The notes beneath the pieces are model-generated. The model made no database searches, was not told the origin of the DNA, and saw nothing but the letters and a program-made list of their open reading frames with translations. A program made the translations under genes and the position numbers. 7,756 nucleotides of DNA. It comes from Flavobacteriales bacterium. Its GTDB lineage: Bacteria; Bacteroidota; Bacteroidia; Flavobacteriales; BACL11. Below, one piece after another: positions 1 through 5,935 of the stretch; within the stretch, counting starts at the first letter, position 1, and each line of letters opens with the position of its first letter. The DNA lies in assembly GCA_002724895.1 (NCBI GenBank), contig PBQB01000083.1:1-7756 (forward strand), in the 5' to 3' direction.

Positions 1-1154
1 AGTTCTGAAACTGTGTAATCAATATATTGCATGTAGCAATTCTCTACTAGATTATTATTACCATATATTCTTAGCGCATCACCGTCTGTATACTCGAATA
101 AACATTTACGAATAATACTATTATTTACATTATTAATATTTCCTGACTGTCCTAGGCTAGTAACATTGGGAGATGACAAATAATCTTTAAGCATTCTTTT
201 AGAACAATTAGGAAAAGAAAAGTGACAATTTTCAATTATTAATCCACTTGAACTCTTAGCTAAAAATGTAGTAGAAAAGAAGAAAAAATTATTTATGGTT
301 ATATTATTAGAATTATCAATACTAATTGCATACTCTTGAGTTTTACCTTTTATATTTCTTCCATTAGGATTCTGCCCATTATCAGGATATAAGTATAAAA
401 TCATTGTTGTTGTATCATAATACCACTCATTTGCTTGATCTAGAAAATCTAACTTTCCTTCCAAATAAAAATTATGATGTTTATCTCTATAAGCATTGTT
501 TGGAACTGGATTATAACTAAAAAAGTTTTCATTAGCATTATGAGAAGTTATTTCTCTATTATAAGTTTTAAAAGAACCTACATTCATTATTCCAATAGCC
601 CCGGTTATGTTTAGACCTGTTGCCGCTAAATTATAATTTGAGGGATCTACTAATTCAAAACCATTATATGAACCATCTGGAAAGCCAGCAACTGAATCGA
701 CAATTCCAGATGCCCAAGAATCTAAATTGTAAATTGACTTATCTGTAAAATTAGCATTAGGCCATCTAGCCATAACCATTTCATTATTATCGACAAAAAG
801 TTGCCAAATGTGATTATCTAAAGTAGTTTGAAAAATATTTCCATTATAATTTGTCCAATTTGTATTAATTTTTCTAGTACCATCAAAACATACAAATTCA
901 TCATTATATGATGTTAAAACTATATTATTTTTATTACTAATAACAACATCTTGATAATATGTACCTCCTCTAACAAAACATGTATCACCACTATTCATAA
1001 GACTTAATGCCTTATTAATTGTTGCAAAAGGGGAATTGATAGTACCTAAATTAGTTGAGTCATTTCCTCCACTAGATTCTAAAGCAACAAAATAACTATT
1101 TTGTGAAAATATAACTGAGGGAAGAAAAAGTAAAAAAAATAAAAAAAATTTCAT
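1..1154 (-). CDS. Secreted right-handed parallel beta-helix protein, N-terminal part (3' end outside window)
   Basis: The frame is open from an ATG at 1154 to the window edge, giving 384 complete codons and no stop, so the C-terminus is missing. Residues 1-18 (MKFFLFFLLFLPSVIFSQ) form a signal peptide. Residues 37-72 carry the start-of-helix pattern of DUF1565/pectate-lyase-like proteins, including GTINSPFATINKAL and GDTCFVRGGTYY. VDNNEMVMARWPN (121-133) and the block at 229-257 (FYLEGKLDFLD, NEWYYD, LYLYP) match motifs I associate with large beta-helix carbohydrate-active proteins, GH141-like among others. From about 275 onward come short N-rich helix rungs (ISIDNSNNITINNF, GLIIENCHF, NNLVENCYM). 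The likely role is binding or cleaving an extracellular polysaccharide. The exact activity cannot be read because the catalytic face is probably in the missing part. A T9SS tail is plausible but unseen. The gene has its own promoter at 1171-1203. The beta-helix fold is well supported; the enzymatic class is a guess. Confidence 0.85.
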   Translation of the reverse strand, partial: MKFFLFFLLFLPSVIFSQNSYFVALESSGGNDSTNLGTINSPFATINKALSLMNSGDTCFVRGGTYYQDVVISNKNNIVLTSYNDEFVCFDGTRKINTNWTNYNGNIFQTTLDNHIWQLFVDNNEMVMARWPNANFTDKSIYNLDSWASGIVDSVAGFPDGSYNGFELVDPSNYNLAATGLNITGAIGIMNVGSFKTYNREITSHNANENFFSYNPVPNNAYRDKHHNFYLEGKLDFLDQANEWYYDTTTMILYLYPDNGQNPNGRNIKGKTQEYAISIDNSNNITINNFFFFSTTFLAKSSSGLIIENCHFSFPNCSKRMLKDYLSSPNVTSLGQSGNINNVNNSIIRKCLFEYTDGDALRIYGNNNLVENCYMQYIDYTVSE

Positions 1155-1170
1155 ATTGCAATTTGTGTAC

Positions 1171-1203
1171 CAAATCTACAATATTTTAACTATTGAAAAC
1201 AAA
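1171..1203 (-). promoter_or_regulatory. Bacteroidota-type sigma-ABfr promoter for the beta-helix gene
   Basis: On the minus strand TTTG (1203-1200) is followed after 21 bp by TAGATTTG (1178-1171). This is a perfect match to the Bacteroidota -7 consensus TAnnTTTG with a -33 TTTG at a normal distance. Transcription would start near 1165, leaving a leader of only about 10 nt before the ATG at 1154, with no Shine-Dalgarno sequence, as is usual in this phylum. The spacer contains a small inverted repeat (CAATA-N7-TATTG, 1179-1195). Confidence 0.65.
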
Positions 1204-1218
1204 TTTTTAAAGGATTCT

Positions 1219-1725
1219 CTAATTTAACATTTGTTGTTGAATTCCACTATAATCAGCCCACTCCCAAATGCCATTAATTTTCCCATCAACATAATTTACA
1301 GTTTGATAAGCAGAGAATTCAATATTAATAGAATCATTAGTCAAAATTGCACCATAATATACTCTAACACTACCGTCAATATTATAAGTTTGCTCATCTA
1401 ATCCAGGTAAATATATAGAATGAACAATATTAAAAATAAAATTATTTTTTTTCATAACTAAAACACTATCAATATATTCATCCTTATCAATAGTTAATCC
1501 TTTTTTATAACCTACTGGATAAAAAGAAAACACAAAATCTTCAGAAAAATATTTTGAAAGATTAATACTAGTATTATTTGTATCTAAAAAATATGTATTT
1601 AAATCATTAACTAAATCCTTGTAAAGGTTTAAATTTTTCTCATACAAATCTTTATGATCCTTACAAGAAAACAAAATAAAAACACATGTAAAAACAAAAA
1701 TACAATATGAAGTCTTGTTAATCAT
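1219..1725 (-). CDS. Small lipoprotein, probable NTF2/SnoaL-like fold
   Basis: The 168-residue product begins with a lipoprotein signal (MINKTSYCIFVFTCVFILFSC). The lipobox is LFSC, with lipidated Cys21 followed by KDHKD. The absence of an acidic residue directly after the Cys, followed by charged residues, is compatible with transport to the outer membrane, but this is inference. The mature part has a helical start (about 27-55), then YFSEDFVFSFYPVG, DEYIDSV, and alternating beta strands ending in AYQTVNYVDGKINGIWEW. This strand-and-turn order resembles NTF2/SnoaL-like proteins, which are common as Bacteroidota lipoproteins of unknown role. No catalytic site is evident and I do not recognise a specific family. 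The ATG at 1725 lies inside the end of the upstream gene (8 bp overlap, ATGATTAA), so translation is probably coupled to it. A weak purine-rich stretch (GAAAAGAAA) precedes the start. Confidence 0.75.
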   Translation of the reverse strand: MINKTSYCIFVFTCVFILFSCKDHKDLYEKNLNLYKDLVNDLNTYFLDTNNTSINLSKYFSEDFVFSFYPVGYKKGLTIDKDEYIDSVLVMKKNNFIFNIVHSIYLPGLDEQTYNIDGSVRVYYGAILTNDSINIEFSAYQTVNYVDGKINGIWEWADYSGIQQQMLN

Positions 1726-2740
1726 ATATATATTTCTTTTCTACTCTACCTCCTTCATAAATGTAAAATAGTGTTTTATTATTTGTATGATTGGCTTTTC
1801 TTCCTAAAACATCAACAATTTTAACTAGTTTATTTTTTGATAATAAAAAATGATTAGTAGAATTAATAATACCAACTTTAGACCAAATACCAAAATTTGA
1901 ATTCCAAATCCAAGTTTCACAGCATGTAAATGTATTAAAACTATTATTACTAATGTAATACAAGCAAGTTGTTATTGTATCATAAGGCATATTTGTAGTA
2001 GCTGAAAAATTGTTTACACTATGAATACATACAGATGAAAAGCAACTATCTTCTCCAAGTACTGTTCCATCAGATGATGTTGTAACAATATAATCAACTT
2101 GATACATATTTAAATTAGAAAATGGTTGCATTGTAAACTGAGATTGAGAACCTATAATGTTAATAGAATCACAAGGGGTAATATTACTAACTTGACCACA
2201 TACTGATTGACATGCAGATAAAGAGGTATACTGCCCCATTCCTGTTCCAGGGTCATAGCAACCGTTAGCACTACAATCCCATGAAGGGGTTGGAGATCCA
2301 CATACAGCCTGACAAGCAGCTAAAGAAGAAAATTGTCCCATTCCTGTTCCAGGGTCATAACAACCTAAAGGAGAATTTGGTGAACAATCCCAAGATGCAG
2401 TTGGCAAATTTGTTGGAGATACCCAACTACTTCCATCCCATATATAAATAACACAACAAACTGTATTCATATAATGAAGACAAGTAGTGATTGTATCAAA
2501 AGCAGTTGCTGGATTATTAAATACAACATGAGAAGAAGATATACTATCTTCAGCTAAAACAAATCCACTATTTGATGTTGTAACCCAATAATCAACCAAT
2601 ATGGGTATGAAAGATGTATTTATTGAAATGGTAAACTGATATTGAGATCCACTTACTACTAATGAATCACATAAAATCACTTGAGAATTTGCTTTTGAAA
2701 AAGAAAAAAGCATAAATATTATAAGAAAATATTTTTTCAT
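1718..2740 (-). CDS. Secreted Cys-rich A-B-B-A repeat protein with short T9SS tail
   Basis: The 340-residue product has a signal peptide ending near residue 20 (FSFSKANSQ). It has a symmetrical repeat plan. Module A1 is residues 24-106 and A2 is 190-286, both with the series CDS[LI], GSQ.QFT, VDY.VTTS, VL.EDS, DTITTCL.Y, CC and IW. Between them lie two short modules, B1 (116-148) and B2 (153-182), each SWDCS…GCYDPGTGMGQ[FY][ST]SL.ACQ.VCG with four cysteines. There are 18 cysteines in total, suggesting disulfide-stabilised extracellular modules. A2 has an extra pair, C233 and C238. The last ~38 residues (VKIVDVLGRK … LFYIYEGG … VEKKYIYD) form a short T9SS-type tail like that of the esterase at 4882-5928. 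No enzymatic motif is visible; a surface, adhesive or binding role is inference. The ATG at 2740 follows an A-rich leader. The stop overlaps the lipoprotein start by 8 bp. Confidence 0.85.
   Translation of the reverse strand: MKKYFLIIFMLFSFSKANSQVILCDSLVVSGSQYQFTISINTSFIPILVDYWVTTSNSGFVLAEDSISSSHVVFNNPATAFDTITTCLHYMNTVCCVIYIWDGSSWVSPTNLPTASWDCSPNSPLGCYDPGTGMGQFSSLAACQAVCGSPTPSWDCSANGCYDPGTGMGQYTSLSACQSVCGQVSNITPCDSINIIGSQSQFTMQPFSNLNMYQVDYIVTTSSDGTVLGEDSCFSSVCIHSVNNFSATTNMPYDTITTCLYYISNNSFNTFTCCETWIWNSNFGIWSKVGIINSTNHFLLSKNKLVKIVDVLGRKANHTNNKTLFYIYEGGRVEKKYIYD
1883..2173 (-). repeat. Module A, second copy (A2) of the A-B-B-A protein
   Basis: Encodes residues 190-286, a diverged copy of the module at 2423-2671. 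Shared blocks are CDS, GSQ.QFT, VDY.VTTS, VL.EDS, DTITTCL.Y, CC and IW. It is about 14 residues longer than the first copy because of insertions around C233-C238 and before the CC pair. Confidence 0.75.
2195..2395 (-). repeat. Two tandem copies of Cys-rich module B
   Basis: B1 is encoded at 2297-2395 and B2 at 2195-2284. The copies differ by a three-residue insertion in B1 before GCYDPGTGMG. A 23-bp core is identical at 2235-2257 and 2337-2359, offset by 102 bp (34 codons). This points to a fairly recent internal duplication or to conversion between copies. Similar W-C…C-DPGTG…SL…C…C units occur in other flavobacterial secreted proteins, to my knowledge without a known function. Confidence 0.8.
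2423..2671 (-). repeat. Module A, first copy (A1) of the A-B-B-A protein
   Basis: Encodes residues 24-106 with C24, C87, C95 and C96. It aligns block by block with the copy at 1883-2173. It is predicted to be mostly beta-strand and ends in IWDGSSW, matching the IWNSNFGIW end of the second copy. Confidence 0.75.
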
Positions 2741-2842
2741 TTTTAGTTTTTTTTAAAAGTAATAAATTAAAATAATATTTGAATAATCATTTGATAAAAT
2801 GCAAACAAACTTTACGCTTTAAAATCATTTAAATAATTAACA

Positions 2843-4852
2843 TCATTTAATATATTTCTTTAGCATATTTGGCAAGTAAAGAATATCAAAAATAAGCGCA
2901 ATAATAGCGGCAGAAATTGTAATGTATGCTAATTGACTTATAGACCTAAATTCAGAGAGAAATAATGGAATTAATGAAACAATAATAATTATGGTAGTTT
3001 TAATTATAGCATGAAAAGTCTTCTTCTCACAATATCTAATCGAATCTAAAATCGATTTCTTTTTTCTTCTATTAATACTATATGCTGATATAATATGAAT
3101 AGAATCATCAACTATTAATCCAAAAACAATAGCAAAAATAAAAGCATTCGATAGACTAAGATAAAATCCACATAATGATAGTAGTCCTAAACAACTAAAA
3201 AGAGGAATAAGATTTGGTATTAGTGATACAAATAAATATTTAAAATTAAAATTATTTATAAATACAAAAACAAATCCTATTAAGAAAATTGCAATTAATA
3301 ATCCAATTAATACTTCATAAGTTAACTTATTACTTATTTGATCAAATAAGTAACCAACTCCTCCTAGAGAAGAATTCAAATCAATTGAATTTGAAAAATT
3401 AATAATTTTATTATATAAAAGATTAGATTCAAGAGCACCTATATCTTTCATTCTAGCTTTGATTAAAGTTGTATCATTTCTTTTAATATTTAAGTCAACG
3501 TTAACATGATTCATTTCTAAAAAATCAACATACTTATCTGTTTGTTCATTTGTAGAATTAAATAAACTAAATGAAATAGGTTTTATACCTCCGAAAGATT
3601 CTTCAAAATAATTAATCTCTTTAAATAATTGTGAATTTTTGTTGATTTCATCTTTTAAAAAATTATCAACTTTAAAATTAAAAACTCCTAGAAAAGAAAA
3701 AAAGATAAAAACATATAAAATCCAACTTCTTTGAGAATTAAGAAGAGAAATCAGATAATATATTTTATTAGATAAATTAACTCCAATCCTTCTTTTCACT
3801 AAATTATAATCTATTGCTAATGCAAAAAAAGTAACTATAATAAACAAACAAACAAATATTGAAATAGTTGTTACTACTCCAAAACGCATTAATGGTTCAA
3901 AAGAACCAAATGTGAAACTTAAAAAACTTATTGCGGTTGTTAAAGAAGTTAAAAAAACTGGCTTACCAATATTTTGTAATTGGTTAAAATAAAACCTATA
4001 CTTATTTTTTATTTCTTCTTTAGTGTTTAATAAGTGCATAAAATCTGAGATAGTAATTATAAAAATAATTGCAGGTATTATAATCATCACAAGTTCTATA
4101 CCACCAAATAAAAAGTTTGATATCGAAAACGAAAAAATAATTGAAATAAAAATAGAAAATAAAGAAATTATTACAAGCTTAATACTTCTTACAAAATACC
4201 ATAATATCAAACCACATAATATTGCACTAAGTACTATAAATAACCTTAGCTCTTTAATAATATTCTCTTTCATATATATTTCAGATTTAATCTGGCCTGA
4301 AATATTAACTTTTGCTTGAGTAATTTGTGAAAACTTTTGCTCTAAAAATGAAATGTATTCTATTTTATCAATCTCATTATCAAGTCCTTTAGACTTAACA
4401 ACAAAAATGAGATCTTTAAGATCATCTGAAATCAAATTACTTTTATATTCCTTTAATTTTAGTACAGAATTATTAAATTTCGACTCATCCTCAAAATTCA
4501 TAAGAGGAATAACTAAAGGAATAAAGGATTCATTAATTATTATTTTTTCATTTAATATACTTTTAATTGATCTGATTTTTTTACTATTACTTATCTCTTT
4601 AACTACATTATTAACTTCATTAATTTTATTAAATGAAATACTGTCTTTAAGTTTAATTCCGACAAGTAATAAATTACTATCATCAATTGATTTATCAATG
4701 ATATCCTTATCTACATTCGAAAGTTCAATTATTCGTTCACTTTCAAAAAATACATTTAAAGAAGAAATATTAAAGCAACAAAGAATACAAAAAAGTACAA
4801 TTATTACTAAATTAAAAAATCTAAACTTCCAAAAAAATCTTGTTAAATTCAA
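2843..4852 (-). CDS. RND-superfamily (MMPL/HAE3-like) inner-membrane exporter, TTG start
   Basis: The 669-residue product has the duplicated six-helix plan of RND exporters. TM1 is ~13-30, a periplasmic loop spans 31-202, and TM2-TM6 lie between ~203 and 347. TM7 is ~377-393, a second loop spans 394-510, and TM8-TM12 lie between ~512 and 658. Each half has an equivalent D-x-x-H in its fourth helix: SDFMHLL (D270, H273) and VDDSIHII (D583, H586). These are candidates for the proton-relay position. Size and plan fit the HAE3/MMPL branch rather than AcrB, with loops too small for a typical AcrB porter domain. The substrate is unknown; such proteins often move lipids or hydrophobic molecules. No membrane-fusion or TolC-like partner lies nearby. 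The start is TTG at 4852: an in-frame TAA lies five codons upstream and the next in-frame Met is residue 118, which would remove TM1. The gene follows the esterase by 29 bp and is extremely Ile/Phe/Lys/Asn-rich. Confidence 0.9.
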   Translation of the reverse strand: MNLTRFFWKFRFFNLVIIVLFCILCCFNISSLNVFFESERIIELSNVDKDIIDKSIDDSNLLLVGIKLKDSISFNKINEVNNVVKEISNSKKIRSIKSILNEKIIINESFIPLVIPLMNFEDESKFNNSVLKLKEYKSNLISDDLKDLIFVVKSKGLDNEIDKIEYISFLEQKFSQITQAKVNISGQIKSEIYMKENIIKELRLFIVLSAILCGLILWYFVRSIKLVIISLFSIFISIIFSFSISNFLFGGIELVMIIIPAIIFIITISDFMHLLNTKEEIKNKYRFYFNQLQNIGKPVFLTSLTTAISFLSFTFGSFEPLMRFGVVTTISIFVCLFIIVTFFALAIDYNLVKRRIGVNLSNKIYYLISLLNSQRSWILYVFIFFSFLGVFNFKVDNFLKDEINKNSQLFKEINYFEESFGGIKPISFSLFNSTNEQTDKYVDFLEMNHVNVDLNIKRNDTTLIKARMKDIGALESNLLYNKIINFSNSIDLNSSLGGVGYLFDQISNKLTYEVLIGLLIAIFLIGFVFVFINNFNFKYLFVSLIPNLIPLFSCLGLLSLCGFYLSLSNAFIFAIVFGLIVDDSIHIISAYSINRRKKKSILDSIRYCEKKTFHAIIKTTIIIIVSLIPLFLSEFRSISQLAYITISAAIIALIFDILYLPNMLKKYIK

Positions 4853-4881
4853 AGAAAAAGATACTTAAAGATTTACAACAA

Positions 4882-5928
4882 CTAATTAACAACTAATTTT
4901 TTTTCTACTTTACCATTATTTAAAATATTAAACAATATTTTATTATCTGTACAGTTATCTAATGACCTTCCTAAGATATCAATTGTTTTTATAATATTAG
5001 ATTTTTTAGTATTTAATATTTGAAAATTGTCAGATGTTGAATTACAATTGATCATCCCATTTAAATTAAATTTTGATACAAAATTCCAAACCTCAGTATT
5101 AGCATCGATATCCTGATTTCCCCATCCATTTGCTAAAGATGGCCAATCATGTCCACCATTAGTGATTTTCAACTCTTCTACTACTACACATCCATCTCCA
5201 TTTGTCCATGAAAATCTTTCTACTGTGCTTCCATCTGCGGTTGATAAATCAGGAAGTTGATAAACTAAAGGAGTTAAATCAGTATTATTATAGCTTGCCC
5301 AAAAGTTATTTATTTCACTTACTGGAAAATACCATCCGTTTTGATCATCATATGGATGTATCCCATCAGCTGTACCGGCAATACTTAAAACAGCTGTAGG
5401 ATGTGTTAAATTACAACTTCCAAATGCTCCTAAAAATGCGGCTCCAGCAACAGAAGCAATGGCAGATATTTTACTGTTTAATTGACATGCTAATTCATAA
5501 GAAAACATTCCACCCAGCGAATAACCACAAGCATACACCCTACTGTTATCAATTGAGTAAGATAAAGATATTTCATCAATTAATGCCTCAACAAAAAATA
5601 TATCTTTATGATTTGTAGGCTCCTTGTGTAACCAATTAGTAGAACCTCCATCATTTGGATCAGCGAGAGCTTGAGGATAAACTAATATGAATCCGGCAGT
5701 ATCAGAAATAGATCTAAAATCTGCTTCATAATTCATAAAATCCTCTGCATATCCAGATCCACCATGAAAAGCAAATAAGATTGGCGCTGGATTAGAAGAA
5801 GAATAAGTTTGTGGAACATAAATTATATATTCTCTATTATTTCCATCATAAAAAAAATTCTCAGTTGTCAATTGTTGAGAGAAACTTAAAAAAGGTAAGC
5901 TTATCAAAAAAAATAAAATTCTATTCAT
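4882..5928 (-). CDS. Secreted PHB-depolymerase/feruloyl-esterase-type alpha/beta-hydrolase with short T9SS tail
   Basis: The 348-residue product has a signal peptide (MNRILFFLISLPFLSFSQ) and an LpqC/CE1-like esterase domain at about 20-290. Visible elements are REYIIYVPQTY, the oxyanion loop FHGGSG (54-59), LVYPQA, the nucleophile elbow GYSLGG with Ser137, the acid loop GTADGIHPYD with likely Asp188, and NGGHDWP with catalytic His260. The family would hydrolyse ester bonds in extracellular polymers (polyester, or feruloyl/acetyl groups on polysaccharides); the substrate cannot be told from sequence. The acid loop reads AGTADGIHPY where relatives usually have HGT.D..VPY, but the Asp is kept. 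Residues 311-348 (IIKTIDILGR … NNGKVEKKLVVN) form a short T9SS tail like that of the gene at 1718-2740, so surface attachment or release by T9SS is expected. The start at 5928 lies 7 bp after the upstream stop, suggesting one transcript. Confidence 0.9.
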   Translation of the reverse strand: MNRILFFLISLPFLSFSQQLTTENFFYDGNNREYIIYVPQTYSSSNPAPILFAFHGGSGYAEDFMNYEADFRSISDTAGFILVYPQALADPNDGGSTNWLHKEPTNHKDIFFVEALIDEISLSYSIDNSRVYACGYSLGGMFSYELACQLNSKISAIASVAGAAFLGAFGSCNLTHPTAVLSIAGTADGIHPYDDQNGWYFPVSEINNFWASYNNTDLTPLVYQLPDLSTADGSTVERFSWTNGDGCVVVEELKITNGGHDWPSLANGWGNQDIDANTEVWNFVSKFNLNGMINCNSTSDNFQILNTKKSNIIKTIDILGRSLDNCTDNKILFNILNNGKVEKKLVVN

Positions 5929-5935
5929 AATTAAA

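Noticed and set aside
1155..1218. Intrinsic terminator after the lipoprotein gene
   Set aside because: Only short AT-only stems are present, with no GC-containing hairpin followed by a T run on the minus strand.
2741..2842. Possible promoter before the A-B-B-A gene (TACTTTTA at 2754-2761; TAAAGTTTG further upstream)
   Set aside because: The first has one mismatch to TAnnTTTG but no TTTG/TTG at the right distance, and the second has three bases instead of two between TA and TTTG. A promoter here is plausible, but no site is convincing.
4023..4868. Plus-strand open frames at 4023-4319 and 4353-4868
   Set aside because: They lie antisense to the RND exporter, whose transmembrane composition gives long stop-free antisense frames. 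Their Ile/Ser/Leu-rich products have no recognisable motif, and the exporter is clearly real.
5202..5618. Plus-strand open frames at 5202-5399 and 5403-5618
   Set aside because: They are antisense to the esterase domain, which has readable catalytic motifs. The products are low-complexity and lack family features.
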